Assembly (NCBI RefSeq): GCF_024461735.1
Contig: NZ_JANGAD010000007.1
Location: 149,757-213,756 of the forward strand
Source of the DNA: Anaerotignum propionicum
GTDB lineage: Bacteria > Bacillota > Clostridia > Lachnospirales > Anaerotignaceae
DNA length: 64,000 nt
Direction of reading: 5' to 3'
In this document: one piece after another, positions 1 through 8,391 of the stretch
Position numbering within the stretch: position 1 is the stretch's first letter
Layout of the letters: each line of letters starts with the position of its first letter
Translations under genes and position numbers: made by a program
Notes under the pieces: generated by a model
Databases searched by the model: none
Told to the model about the DNA's origin: nothing
Seen by the model: the letters and a program-made list of their open reading frames with translations, nothing else

Positions 1-318
1 GTCTTTGGTGGAGATGCTATTCCCCAAGATAGTTTTAGCCGCCTAGCAAAACGGGCATCAGAATATATTAACATGGCTACTTTTGGAAGAGCGGAAACGT
101 TTTCTGATGATGAGGATTTGTTGAAAAAAGCATGCTGTGCAGTTGCGGAAGCAACAAAAATCAACGAGGAGGGCGGCGGTGTTGTGGCTGAAAGCGTTGG
201 GAGAATAACGAAAAATTATGCCGCAGGAGTTACAAACACACCAAATGAAGAGGAACGTCTTTCCATTGCCGTAAGCCGCTATTTATCGTCAACGGGGCTT
301 TTATATTTGGGGGTGTAA
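1..318 (+). CDS. Phage head-tail connector protein (5' partial)
   Basis: The frame is open to the first base of the window (it reads VFGGDAIPQDSFSRLAKRAS before the first Met at 73), so the true start lies outside. The roughly 105 visible residues, mostly helical, have the size and operon position of a gp6-like head-tail connector of siphoviruses, which forms the ring between portal and tail. The position directly before a head-closure-like protein, a minor capsid protein and a tail terminator supports this. No catalytic motif is visible. The exact family is inferred from gene order more than from a recognised motif. Confidence 0.6.
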   Translation, partial: VFGGDAIPQDSFSRLAKRASEYINMATFGRAETFSDDEDLLKKACCAVAEATKINEEGGGVVAESVGRITKNYAAGVTNTPNEEERLSIAVSRYLSSTGLLYLGV

Positions 319-322
319 AAAC

Positions 323-688
323 TTGAAATCAAGTGAGATATGTACCGTTTTCAATCGAATTTACGATCCTATTTTACGCAGATATATTTTACAGCCTACG
401 GTGATTACAGGTGTTTTTTGGCAAGAGGCTTTAGGGGCAACAATGAGCCATGAGAAGCTTTATGAGTCGAATGAGGTACATATTTTCATTCCATTTTCAG
501 CAGAAGCAACCCGCACTTTTGGTGCACCAGATGAATTTGAGAAAAATCCTACGCTCTATTTCACTTTTCGTCCAGAGGACAAAATAATGAGAGGAATTAC
601 TTCAGGGAAAAGTCTTACCATTATTTCTATCAATACTTATGATTATGGAAGCAAGGATATGCGGCACTGGGAGGTGGTGGCAAAATGA
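323..688 (+). CDS. Putative phage head-closure / minor capsid protein
   Basis: A 121-residue protein starting with TTG, 4 bases after the preceding stop and overlapping the next gene by ATGA. Segments such as VFWQEALG and NEVHIFIPF suggest a small beta-barrel like head-closure proteins of Firmicutes siphoviruses. Its place as the second gene of the connector, closure, gp10-like, terminator series agrees. I do not recognise a diagnostic motif. The translational coupling to the next gene suggests the two are made in similar amounts. Confidence 0.55.
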   Translation: MKSSEICTVFNRIYDPILRRYILQPTVITGVFWQEALGATMSHEKLYESNEVHIFIPFSAEATRTFGAPDEFEKNPTLYFTFRPEDKIMRGITSGKSLTIISINTYDYGSKDMRHWEVVAK

Positions 689-1083
689 GTTTTTCTGTGG
701 ATTTAAGTGGTTTAAATGTACTGAAAAAAAATCAGGGTTTAGGTAAGGACGGCAGAGTTCAGAAATATATAGATCAAGAGGTGGTTCGCCGCATGGCACC
801 ATTTACGCCCTTTGACACAGGGGCATTGCAAAACAGTGCTTATGTGAAATGCGGTGAGGTAATCTATACAGTGCCTTACGCAAAATTTCTATATTATGGG
901 AGAGCTATGGTCAGCCCCAGTACCGGTTCAACATGGGCAAGGGCCGGAGAAGAAAAGGTGGTCGCCAACAGGCCGCTGACATTCAAAGGAGCACCTATGC
1001 GGGGGGCGTATTGGTTTTTGAGAATGAAGGCTCATTATGGGCAAGAAATTTTGAAGGGGGCAGGAGAAAAAATTGGAAAATAA
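685..1083 (+). CDS. Phage minor capsid protein (HK97 gp10-like / Minor_capsid_2)
   Basis: 132 residues, starting in the ATGA overlap with the upstream gene. The pattern PFTPFDTGALQNSAYV followed by YAKFLYYGRA is characteristic of gp10-like and Minor_capsid_2 proteins, which sit at the head-tail junction. The C-terminal part (RGAYWFLRMKAHYGQEIL) also fits that family. The next gene starts inside its 3' end, so the connector genes form one tight translational unit. Confidence 0.75.
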   Translation: MSFSVDLSGLNVLKKNQGLGKDGRVQKYIDQEVVRRMAPFTPFDTGALQNSAYVKCGEVIYTVPYAKFLYYGRAMVSPSTGSTWARAGEEKVVANRPLTFKGAPMRGAYWFLRMKAHYGQEILKGAGEKIGK

Positions 1084-1516
1084 AAGTTTAATCCAGTCCA
1101 TTCGAGATTTTTTTTGCAATTGCCCGTTGCTAAAGGATGGGGCAATTCATGTTGACTATCTTGGGGTTCATCCCACGGAGTATAGTATTGACGGTGTTCC
1201 TGCTAAAAAACAAGTCAAAGCTTATATTGATGGGAGTGCCCTTTGCCAGTATGTTTTTACTTTTGGCAGTGTGGAAAGGTATGGGGCAGACGTAGAAATG
1301 AATATTGAAAACAGTGGGTTTTATGAAAACTTCGTAGGCTGGTTAAAGGAGAAAAGTCACAAGAAGGAATTGCCATCCTTGGGACATGGCCGCAAAGCTC
1401 TGAGTATAGAGGCGGAGAGCGAAGGTTATGTGATTGACGCTAGAGAGAATATGGCAAGGTATCAGATTCAATGCCGATTACTTTATTTTGAGAAAGGAGT
1501 AAAAGAAATATCATGA
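1073..1516 (+). CDS. Putative phage tail terminator / minor capsid protein
   Basis: 147 residues from a TTG that overlaps the end of the minor capsid gene; a GGGGGCAGGAG stretch just upstream acts as ribosome binding site. Residues such as HVDYLGVHPTEYSIDG and the closing RYQIQCRLLYFEKG resemble small proteins that close the tail tube at the head side in Clostridia phages. The stop overlaps the ATG of the major tail protein. Assignment rests on gene order and fold-like sequence, not on a catalytic motif. Confidence 0.6.
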   Translation: MENKSLIQSIRDFFCNCPLLKDGAIHVDYLGVHPTEYSIDGVPAKKQVKAYIDGSALCQYVFTFGSVERYGADVEMNIENSGFYENFVGWLKEKSHKKELPSLGHGRKALSIEAESEGYVIDARENMARYQIQCRLLYFEKGVKEIS

Positions 1517-2004
1517 GTGATACAGTAATGAGACATCAAATTGCAGATTATTTAAATACAAGCAGCAGTAACACGCCAAGCTATGCATTGATGGGCGTTG
1601 GGTTTAATACCCTAGATGAAAATCCCAATGCCCAGACGGATACAAAAACATATATTCACCAAAAAGCACAGTCCAGTCAAATTAAGAACTATCAGACTCA
1701 GTTTCCCTTTGATACAGATTTGATTGCATCAGAGGAGGCGGTTATGGCTCTTTATAACATTGGACGAAATCAAAAAACAGGTGCTGAAGCTGAGCTGGAA
1801 TATGTGCGTGTAGAATTATTTCGACCCCACGAAACTTTAGAGAATACCTTTTATGGAAGAAAATTTAAGGTTGCTGTAGCTGTAACCGGTATTACCGGTG
1901 CTGGTGGTGAAGCCATGAAGGTAACGGGAACCCTTCATGGTGTTGGTGACCCAGTTTATGGTACCTTCGACACTACAGCAAAAACGTTCACAGAAACAGC
2001 ATAA
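1513..2004 (+). CDS. Phage major tail protein
   Basis: 163 residues. It lies between the terminator and the tail-assembly proteins, where siphoviruses place the tail tube subunit. The sequence is beta-rich with ALMGVGFNTLDENPNAQT near the N-terminus and FKVAVAVTGITGAGGEAMKV near the C-terminus, as in tail-tube proteins of Firmicutes prophages. The start ATG overlaps the preceding stop (ATGAG) and is served by AGAAAGGAG at about 1491-1499. Confidence 0.75.
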   Translation: MSDTVMRHQIADYLNTSSSNTPSYALMGVGFNTLDENPNAQTDTKTYIHQKAQSSQIKNYQTQFPFDTDLIASEEAVMALYNIGRNQKTGAEAELEYVRVELFRPHETLENTFYGRKFKVAVAVTGITGAGGEAMKVTGTLHGVGDPVYGTFDTTAKTFTETA

Positions 2005-2029
2005 GTATAAGCACTAAGGGGGGATTTTT

Positions 2030-2404
2030 ATGGGCACCTTTCTAAAAAGAGAAACCAAACGGGAAATTTTCATTTTGGGGCATAAATATACTGTGGATTT
2101 TGGTAGAGACCATCTTGCTTTTATTTTTAAAAGGGTTCAAGTGGAGCTTGGACAAATTGAGAAAAAAGACCGAGGCGATTTAGGTCAAGAGGTATGTTTC
2201 TATGAAATGCAAAATGAGGAGAAGGCGGTTCTAAAAGGGGCAATTGAAGAGATCTTAGATTGCTCAAATGAGGAATTATCCATTTTTGAAAATGAAGATA
2301 CAATTGTGCTTCACAGGGACATTTATACTTATTTGGTGGAGGAATACATCAACGTTATGAAAACAAGATCTCCCTATACAATAGAGAGGATTGAAGGGCT
2401 ATGA
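2030..2404 (+). CDS. Phage tail assembly chaperone-like protein
   Basis: 124 residues with a strong GGGGGG ribosome binding site before ATG 2030. It lies between the major tail protein and the tape measure, where tail assembly chaperones are encoded. The next gene starts in a 4-base ATGA overlap, in the place where many phages use a ribosomal frameshift to join the two chaperone parts (gpG/gpGT). I see no convincing slippery heptamer at the junction, so coupled re-initiation seems more likely. Confidence 0.6.
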   Translation: MGTFLKRETKREIFILGHKYTVDFGRDHLAFIFKRVQVELGQIEKKDRGDLGQEVCFYEMQNEEKAVLKGAIEEILDCSNEELSIFENEDTIVLHRDIYTYLVEEYINVMKTRSPYTIERIEGL

Positions 2405-2997
2405 ACCTCTTAATTGATTCAGTTCCAAAAAAGATTTGGATTGATAATAAGGAGTATCCCATTCGGTGGGATTTTCGTGTGGGAATTTTATATGAATTAT
2501 TAATGTTGGATGAAGATGTAGAAGGGGCTGAAAAGCCCCTTCTTGCTTTGCATTTATTTTATCCTGAGATTCCAAAAGACTGGAAGATGGCTTTAGAAGG
2601 AATTCAATGGTTTTATCGAGCGGGTGAGGCAGAAAAAAAGTCTCATCAAAAGAGAAGCCATAGAAAGCAGGAAAGGATTTATTCTTTTGAACATGATGCT
2701 TCATTTATTTACAGTGCCTTCTTAGAGCAGTACGGAATGGATTTAACTCAAGAAAAGCAGCTGCATTGGTGGAAATTTCGAGCATTATTTCAAGGCTTAA
2801 GGGAGGATATAACTTTTTGCAAAATTATGGGATATCGTTCCATGGAGATTACTGAAAGCATGGGCAAGGAACAAAAAGAGTTTTACCTTAGAATGAAAGC
2901 GTTATATAGACTTCCTTCCTCAAAGGGGGAGGAGGAAAAATTATCGGCAATAGAGGCTGCGCTTTTATCAGGAGGGGATTTATCAGGGCTATTATAA
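2401..2997 (+). CDS. Bacteriophage Gp15-family protein (tail assembly)
   Basis: 198 residues. The block LHWWKFRALFQGL followed by KIMGYRS is typical of the Gp15 family (Pfam Phage_Gp15) found just upstream of tape measure genes. The N-terminal half gives the family pattern of a small hydrophobic core (FRVGILYELLML) followed by EKPLLALHLFYPEIP. It probably coats the tape measure before tube polymerisation; that role is inferred from the chaperone position. The gene is translationally coupled to the gene before it. Confidence 0.75.
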   Translation: MNLLIDSVPKKIWIDNKEYPIRWDFRVGILYELLMLDEDVEGAEKPLLALHLFYPEIPKDWKMALEGIQWFYRAGEAEKKSHQKRSHRKQERIYSFEHDASFIYSAFLEQYGMDLTQEKQLHWWKFRALFQGLREDITFCKIMGYRSMEITESMGKEQKEFYLRMKALYRLPSSKGEEEKLSAIEAALLSGGDLSGLL

Positions 2998-3012
2998 TTA
3001 TTTTGAAATGAG

Positions 3013-4494
3013 GTGGGCAAAGTGGCATATCATTATGATGGATATTTGACCTTTGGTACAAGAATTGATGAATCAGGATTTGAAAAAGGAGCTACTGACT
3101 TAAAAAACCTGGCGAGCCTTAGTGCAAAGGCAGTTTCTGTTTCCTTTCTTGGTTCGGCAGGCAACCTTTCGTTATTTGCTACGGCGGTTAATAGTGGTCT
3201 GGAAAAAATAACAGAGAAGGCCCTAAGTTTAGAGAATTCCGCAAAAAAAAACGTAACAACAAATGCTTTTGAAATGCAAAATGCCATGAGTGGATTAGAA
3301 AAGGCTGTGGCCGCCATTTCAGAAGAATCAATGCAAAGAGCCAAGGAAAGAGCGGTTTCTTATAAAGAATTGGGGAGCCTTTATCTAAAGAACATGAAAG
3401 CCGGAATGGAGGAAGAAGCCTCTGCAGCCATTACACGTATGGAATGGCGCATGGATGCTAATGTAAGTGCCTTTGCTGAGGTGAACAAAAAGGCAGCTCC
3501 AGCATACAGGAAGGCAGCTAAGGAATTAATGGCCGTTTATAAGGAAGCAATCAATGATGGCGCGAATGAAGCCTATAAGCTTGTTGCTACAAGAATTGAA
3601 AATATTACAGAGGTTGCACAAAAACAATATGATGCCATTATGAATGAAAGACAACGCATGGAGAATAAACTTTCCAATTATGGGGATTTATTTTCCTTTG
3701 ATGAAAGTGGTGAGGTGCAGCTTGAAAAAATTGATCGTCAAATAGAAGGACTAGAGAGATATGCACAAATATTAGACAAGCTTCAAGAAAAGGGGATTTC
3801 ACAAGGGTTGCTAGATGAAGTTCTTGATATGAGTGTTAAAGATGGAATGGCTTTTGGCGAGGAGTTGCTTTCAAAAAGCGATTCGTTTTTTGAAGAATAT
3901 TCAAAAACTTGGGATGAGAAACAAGACTTAGTTAGAGAAATCGCCGCCAAGTTTTATGAAAAAGAGATTAAAGCCTTAGATGAGGATTTCTCAGGTGAAC
4001 TGGAAAAGGCCTTAAATGATATTCCGGCTATTTGTCAGAATGTGGGGATAGATGCCATGGAAGGTGTGGTTAATGGAATGGAGAGTAGACGTGGTGAGGC
4101 GGTTGCAACGGCTAGAAGTATTGCAGACGCCATTATTGCGGAGCTAAAGCGTGCCACAGAAACAGCAAGTCCCTCCAAAAGAGCCGCTAGAGAGGTGGGA
4201 AAGCCTATCACACAGGGTGTTATCAAGGGTATGAAGGATGCATACGATCCCCAAGAGCTACAAGCCTACACAGACCGTATGATGGCGGATATTGGACAGG
4301 CGCAAAGTAAGGCTGCGGAGAGTGTTTTACAGAAAAACACCTCTAATGTTTGGAACAGCTCCACCTACAACGGCGGAGACTTTATTCTAAATGTGGAAAA
4401 AGTGGTTAATGACGGCAAAGGTTCTGTTTCAAGTTTATTGCAAGAGGCAGAGTTTTACCGTAAACAAAAGGTATCTGCAACGGGAGGTGCATAA
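3013..4494 (+). CDS. Short phage tail tape measure protein
   Basis: 493 residues from GTG 3013 with AAATGAGG upstream. The N-terminus (YDGYLTFGTRIDESGFEKG) and the C-terminal block GVVNGMESRRGEAVATARS ... ASPSKRAAREVG are hallmarks of Firmicutes tape measure proteins. The middle is long helical coiled coil, and a DFILNVEKVV segment closes the protein. Tape measures are often 700-1500 residues and usually contain hydrophobic transmembrane stretches. This one is short and I see no clear transmembrane segment, so it is either a naturally short-tailed type or an internally deleted version. Tape measure length sets tail length. Confidence 0.75.
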   Translation: MGKVAYHYDGYLTFGTRIDESGFEKGATDLKNLASLSAKAVSVSFLGSAGNLSLFATAVNSGLEKITEKALSLENSAKKNVTTNAFEMQNAMSGLEKAVAAISEESMQRAKERAVSYKELGSLYLKNMKAGMEEEASAAITRMEWRMDANVSAFAEVNKKAAPAYRKAAKELMAVYKEAINDGANEAYKLVATRIENITEVAQKQYDAIMNERQRMENKLSNYGDLFSFDESGEVQLEKIDRQIEGLERYAQILDKLQEKGISQGLLDEVLDMSVKDGMAFGEELLSKSDSFFEEYSKTWDEKQDLVREIAAKFYEKEIKALDEDFSGELEKALNDIPAICQNVGIDAMEGVVNGMESRRGEAVATARSIADAIIAELKRATETASPSKRAAREVGKPITQGVIKGMKDAYDPQELQAYTDRMMADIGQAQSKAAESVLQKNTSNVWNSSTYNGGDFILNVEKVVNDGKGSVSSLLQEAEFYRKQKVSATGGA

Positions 4495-4496
4495 TT

Positions 4497-5189
4497 CTGG
4501 AGCCTTATTTTATTTTTAAGGGGAAAAACAGCAAGGAAATGGGCATTTTGATTTCTGCCATGCCCGATATTGTGAAGCCTCAGCGCAGAGAAAATGAAAT
4601 TACAATTCCTGGGCGAAACGGGGTTTTAAACATAGACGAGGGAACATATGAAGCCTATACCCTGAGTGTTGCATGCGGAACAAGGGGTACGACAAGGCTT
4701 AGCGAGATTGCATCATGGCTGGATGGGAATGGAGACTTAATTCTTTCCACAGAGCCGGATAAGATATATAAGGCCAGAATCGGCAATGCAATTTCTATTT
4801 CTGATGTTATCTATTTGTATACTTCCTTTCTTGTGCAATTTAAGGTATTTCCGTTTAAATATTCTGTGGATAAAGCAGATGAGGAATTGAGCATAACTGC
4901 ACCTACAACGATTTACAATCAAGGCACGATTTACAGCGAACCAATTATCACAGTTCATGGAACAGGGAATGTAGCTCTCACTATTAATGGCACAACCTAC
5001 ACACTTACTGGAGTTAGCGGATATGTCACAATCAACAGTGAGATTCAGGAAGTTTACAAAGATAGTACAAACAAAAATAATTCCTTTTCAGCGTTGGATT
5101 TCCCCAGGTTTCAGGAGGGAGCAAATACAATCAGTTGGACAGGAAATATATCAAGGCTAGAAATAAAGCCCAATTGGAGGTGGTTATAA
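4497..5189 (+). CDS. Phage distal tail protein (Dit) with non-canonical start
   Basis: The reading frame is open from just after the tape measure stop. The first ATG is at 4539, but the residues before it (EPYFIFKGKNSKEMGILISA) match the usual N-terminus of Dit proteins. A strong GGGAGG at 4482-4487 lies 9 bases from CTG 4497 and 6 bases from ATT 4494, so translation probably starts at one of these. Dit forms the hub ring linking tail tube to baseplate; IVKPQRRENEITIPGRNG is the typical family segment. The stop directly abuts the next ATG. The family call is firm; the exact start codon is inference. Confidence 0.7.
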   Translation: MEPYFIFKGKNSKEMGILISAMPDIVKPQRRENEITIPGRNGVLNIDEGTYEAYTLSVACGTRGTTRLSEIASWLDGNGDLILSTEPDKIYKARIGNAISISDVIYLYTSFLVQFKVFPFKYSVDKADEELSITAPTTIYNQGTIYSEPIITVHGTGNVALTINGTTYTLTGVSGYVTINSEIQEVYKDSTNKNNSFSALDFPRFQEGANTISWTGNISRLEIKPNWRWL

Positions 5190-6218
5190 ATGGCACAAGT
5201 CTATAAAAAGCTAGAAATTGATGTGAACAAGGAAGTGACAAGTATTATTACAGCCGTTCAGAAGGATGCAAAAAGCCGATATTTGGACATTATTTTATTG
5301 GACGGTAGTACACCAATTAATCTCACAGGCCATGAGGTTAGAATCTATGGGAAAAAGGCTGACGGGACAGAGTTTTATAACAATGGAGCCATTACCAATG
5401 CAACCGCAGGTAGATGTCAATTTGAGTTAACTTCTCAGGCGTTGGTTTTGGCGCAGGATTTGGAAGTACAGATTATTTTGTTCAAGAATAATGTGGAGGT
5501 TCTCAGCACACAGCCTTTTAAAATCCACGTAGTGAAAAGCCTGATTTCCACAAGTGCCATTGAAAGTAGTAATGAATACGGCGCATTGGTTGTGCTATAT
5601 CAAAACCTTTACGAAGCCCATGACTTAATGACTACCATGGTGCAAAATATCGGTGTTTCCGGAGAAATAGCAAGGCAGCTTACCATTGATACCATGTGGG
5701 AAGCTTGGGAGTACCTTTGTAACTATGTTTCCGAGGATTTAACCACATTGTTACAGAATGCGATCAATAACAACTCTGTGGATGGGGTTGTGCAGAGATT
5801 GGGAAATACGGCTGATGTGGGCGGTACAGTTACGGCGGGTACAGTTATGGGAAAACTCAACAACATCATAGGAGGGAAGAAATATAAATCTTTCAAGAGG
5901 GTAACTGTAACCTTGCCAGCTGATGCGACAAATTTCATCTTATTATCTGTGTCCGGCGCTGGGGAGTTTTATGGCGTATGGACAACATGCAAAATTCTTC
6001 GAGTAAGTGTTGATGGTGGCACTGCGATGGGTGCAGCAGGGAGCACCAGCACTTATGCATTTTCACCCTACATAGTAAACGGTCTCGTGGGGCGTACTAC
6101 GTCCGCAGGGGGGCCTGACTTAATTCCTCCTATGCCATTCAAAGATTCACTTATTATTACTGCAGATGCCCAAAGCACTTCATATGGCGCGATAATAGTG
6201 TATGCATTATATGAATAG
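5190..6218 (+). CDS. BppU-like baseplate upper protein / receptor-binding protein
   Basis: 342 residues, starting directly after the Dit stop. Residues 1-130 are the BppU N-terminal domain (RYLDIILLDGSTPINLTGHEV, then QPFKIHVVKSL), which attaches fibres to the siphovirus baseplate. A helical linker follows. From about residue 225 there is a beta-rich C-terminal domain (FKRVTVTLPADATNFILLSV) that could touch the host surface. It is unusual that this gene comes before the tail endopeptidase gene rather than after it. Confidence 0.75.
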   Translation: MAQVYKKLEIDVNKEVTSIITAVQKDAKSRYLDIILLDGSTPINLTGHEVRIYGKKADGTEFYNNGAITNATAGRCQFELTSQALVLAQDLEVQIILFKNNVEVLSTQPFKIHVVKSLISTSAIESSNEYGALVVLYQNLYEAHDLMTTMVQNIGVSGEIARQLTIDTMWEAWEYLCNYVSEDLTTLLQNAINNNSVDGVVQRLGNTADVGGTVTAGTVMGKLNNIIGGKKYKSFKRVTVTLPADATNFILLSVSGAGEFYGVWTTCKILRVSVDGGTAMGAAGSTSTYAFSPYIVNGLVGRTTSAGGPDLIPPMPFKDSLIITADAQSTSYGAIIVYALYE

Positions 6219-6231
6219 AGGAGGGGCGAGC

Positions 6232-6558
6232 ATGTATTATAAAAAGCCAGGAAACGAGCCTCCTGTTGTTAAAGCAGGAAGCGTATATGAAGAAAGTTAT
6301 TTCCATGATGGATATTTATTTTTGAAATACTGCACAAGCAATGCTCCATTAGAGGAACTCATTAAAATATCCCAGGAGGAATTTGAAGCAAATAAGCCTG
6401 CTATTTCAGAGCCAGAACCACCAGAGCCAGAACCAACGGAGCAGGAAATCCTGCAAGCAGAAATGCTTTTAAATCAACAACAGATTATCAGCAAACAGAC
6501 AGAGATTGATATGACATTAGCGGAATTATTGCTGAATCAACAGGGGGTGGTTAGATGA
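6232..6558 (+). CDS. Pro/Glu-rich phage tail-region protein of unknown function
   Basis: 108 residues. I chose ATG 6232 because GAGGAGGGG at 6218-6225 gives a perfect 6-base spacing; an in-frame ATG at 6202 lies inside the upstream gene. The N-terminal half (YHDGYLFLKYC-like core) is a small beta domain. It is followed by a low-complexity hinge with EPEPPEPEPTEQE and a helical tail with two AE(M/L)LLNQQ motifs. Such proteins often lie beside XkdX genes in Clostridia phages. Function unknown. Its stop overlaps the next ATG (ATGA). Confidence 0.55.
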   Translation: MYYKKPGNEPPVVKAGSVYEESYFHDGYLFLKYCTSNAPLEELIKISQEEFEANKPAISEPEPPEPEPTEQEILQAEMLLNQQQIISKQTEIDMTLAELLLNQQGVVR

Positions 6559-6692
6559 TTTTTAAAATTGTTAAACGGTATTTTGATTCTCAGATTTACT
6601 CTGCTGAAAATGTAGGTATGTTTGTTAGAAGCGGCAAAATCACAGCAGAGCAGTATACAGAAATTACGGGGCAGGAATACGAGGTGATTTGA
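6555..6692 (+). CDS. XkdX-family small phage protein
   Basis: A 45-residue ORF (begins MIFKIVKRYFDSQIYSAENV and ends QEYEVI). The pattern of aromatic N-terminus, then VGMFVRSGKITAEQYTEITG, is the XkdX family signature (KxGKIT-x-EQY-x-ITG). It overlaps the gene before it by ATGA and the next one by TGATG, so it is part of the translated tail operon. XkdX proteins are small tail-region proteins whose function is not settled. Confidence 0.8.
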   Translation: MIFKIVKRYFDSQIYSAENVGMFVRSGKITAEQYTEITGQEYEVI

Positions 6693-7957
6693 TGATTACC
6701 ATACATGAAAAGAATAGCATAACATTTGATACTTTGGGCTTGGGGGCGTTGCTTCCGAGCCTTTGTACTGTAAAAGAGGAATTAAACGGTATGTATGAGC
6801 TGGAAATGGAACACCCCTATGACCAGTGGGGGAAATGGAAGGACATTGAAAAAGAACGAATTCTTGTTGCATCTACGCCTAGTGGAAAACAGCCCTTTCG
6901 GATTTATCACATCAAGCCTGATATGGATGGAATTCAAGTAAATGCCCGCCATATCTTTTATGATTTGCTGGACAATCTTTGTTTGAATATCAGTGTATCA
7001 GGTTCAGCCCAAACCGTGCTAAACGGTATTAAAAATGCCTTTGCCTATACTATGCCCTTTACTTTTTCAACCAATATGTCGGGGACTGGTGCGCTCACGG
7101 CAAGCAAAGTAAACCCCATTGCGGCACTGCTCAGTGATGATGAAGATGCAAGCAGTTTTGTGAAAACCTTTGGTGGGGAAATCCTACGGGACGGCTTTGC
7201 TGTTTCTATGAAAACTTCTATTGGCCAGGATCGTGGTGTTGCCATTCGGTATGGTAAAAACCTCGTAGGGTTGGAAATTAGTGAGGATATTTCAGAGGTG
7301 GCAACAAGAATTTACGCCTATGGGAAAGATGGGGTGGCGATGTCGGGAGGGTATAGAGATAGCCCATATATAAGCAATTACAGATATCCTAAAATCCATG
7401 CATTTGAAAATAGCAGTTTGGCTTATTATGAATTACCCGGGGCTGTTCAAGCTTTATTTGATGAAGGCTGTGATTTGCCTAAGGTGAACATCAAGGCAAA
7501 CTTCCAGATGCTTTCTGAAACGGAGGAATATAAAGAATATGCTGTTTTAGAAGAAGTTCAGCTAGGGGATGTGGTGACAGTTTCCAATGTGAAAATGGGT
7601 TTTCACAAAAAAGCAAAGGTTATTTCCTATGAGTGGGATTGTTTGCTTGACCGATACAAGGGCGTGGAATTGGGGGACTTTGTTGCAGACTTGACATCTT
7701 CCGTTACCAGCGGAGAGAAGAGTCTCTCCACGGCAGTCAGTGCCTCTACGGAGATAAAACAAGTTTATGGGTTGATTACGGGAAAGGTCACAATAAATGA
7801 TGAGGGGCTTTATATTTGTGTGAATGGAAATTCCATTGATACTGCCACAAAGATATTTCATTTTGGAAAAAATGGGTTAAGATTTAGCACTACAGGAACA
7901 AATGGCAGTTGGACAACTATTATAGATAGTGAAGGGAGTGTACTATCGAGTTTCTAG
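6692..7957 (+). CDS. Phage tail endopeptidase / tail-associated protein (Tal, Prophage_tail family)
   Basis: 421 residues from ATG 6692 (a TTG one codon upstream is also in frame). The N-terminal part with LGALLPSLCTVKEELNGMYE and YDQWGKWKDIEKERI and the later NARHIFYDLLDN are typical of the prophage endopeptidase tail family, which forms the tail tip and may open the cell wall. The C-terminus contains a short beta-rich extension (ITGKVTINDEGLYICVNGNS). The gene is in the tail operon, downstream of BppU and XkdX rather than directly after Dit. Confidence 0.8.
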   Translation: MITIHEKNSITFDTLGLGALLPSLCTVKEELNGMYELEMEHPYDQWGKWKDIEKERILVASTPSGKQPFRIYHIKPDMDGIQVNARHIFYDLLDNLCLNISVSGSAQTVLNGIKNAFAYTMPFTFSTNMSGTGALTASKVNPIAALLSDDEDASSFVKTFGGEILRDGFAVSMKTSIGQDRGVAIRYGKNLVGLEISEDISEVATRIYAYGKDGVAMSGGYRDSPYISNYRYPKIHAFENSSLAYYELPGAVQALFDEGCDLPKVNIKANFQMLSETEEYKEYAVLEEVQLGDVVTVSNVKMGFHKKAKVISYEWDCLLDRYKGVELGDFVADLTSSVTSGEKSLSTAVSASTEIKQVYGLITGKVTINDEGLYICVNGNSIDTATKIFHFGKNGLRFSTTGTNGSWTTIIDSEGSVLSSF

Positions 7958-7968
7958 GAGGTGAAAAG

Positions 7969-8268
7969 ATGAATCAGGATGAGGTTTCGGAAAAATTAAT
8001 TGAGGTGGATCAAAGAAGCAAAAGTAACAAAGACAGACTGGACAAATTAGAAGAACGTCAGGATAACCTGGAACAGCTCACCAATGCTTTTTCTGTGATG
8101 CAAAAAGAGCAAGAATATATTAAAGAAGATGTACGGGAAATAAAAGCAGATGTGAAGATTTTAGCTGAAAAACCGGTCAAACGGTGGGAAAGTGTGGTTG
8201 AGCGTGTCATCACAATTGTGGTAGGTGCGGTGGTGGGCTATCTTTTGAGTGGTGGACAACTACCTTAA
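7969..8268 (+). CDS. XhlA-like phage lysis-accessory protein
   Basis: 99 residues with GGAGGTG before ATG 7969. Residues 1-65 are a charged coiled coil (KLEERQDNLEQL, DVREIKADVKIL). A single C-terminal membrane helix (VERVITIVVGAVVGYLLSGG) follows. This architecture, with the position before a holin and endolysin, fits the haemolysin XhlA family of PBSX-type prophages, which helps the holin in lysis. No catalytic residues are expected. Confidence 0.7.
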   Translation: MNQDEVSEKLIEVDQRSKSNKDRLDKLEERQDNLEQLTNAFSVMQKEQEYIKEDVREIKADVKILAEKPVKRWESVVERVITIVVGAVVGYLLSGGQLP

Positions 8269-8297
8269 GACAAAAGAGATACTCTCTGACAAATAAT

Positions 8298-8319
8298 GAT
8301 ATCAATTGCGGTTGATATC
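8298..8319 (+). terminator. Inverted repeat between tail and lysis genes
   Basis: Perfect 8-bp arms GATATCAA / TTGATATC around the loop TTGCGG, followed by GTTTTG. It is AT-rich and has only a short T-run, so it may be a weak terminator or processing site that tunes lysis gene expression. It lies in the 123-base gap before the holin gene. Confidence 0.45.
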
Positions 8320-8391
8320 GTTTTGTAGGCTAAATGTGCTTGCACACAACTTAATTATTAACTATATCTGATATATGAATGGGGGAGCATT

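Noticed and set aside
2390..2410. Programmed frameshift between the two tail-assembly genes
   Set aside because: Only an ATGA overlap is seen and no convincing slippery heptamer.
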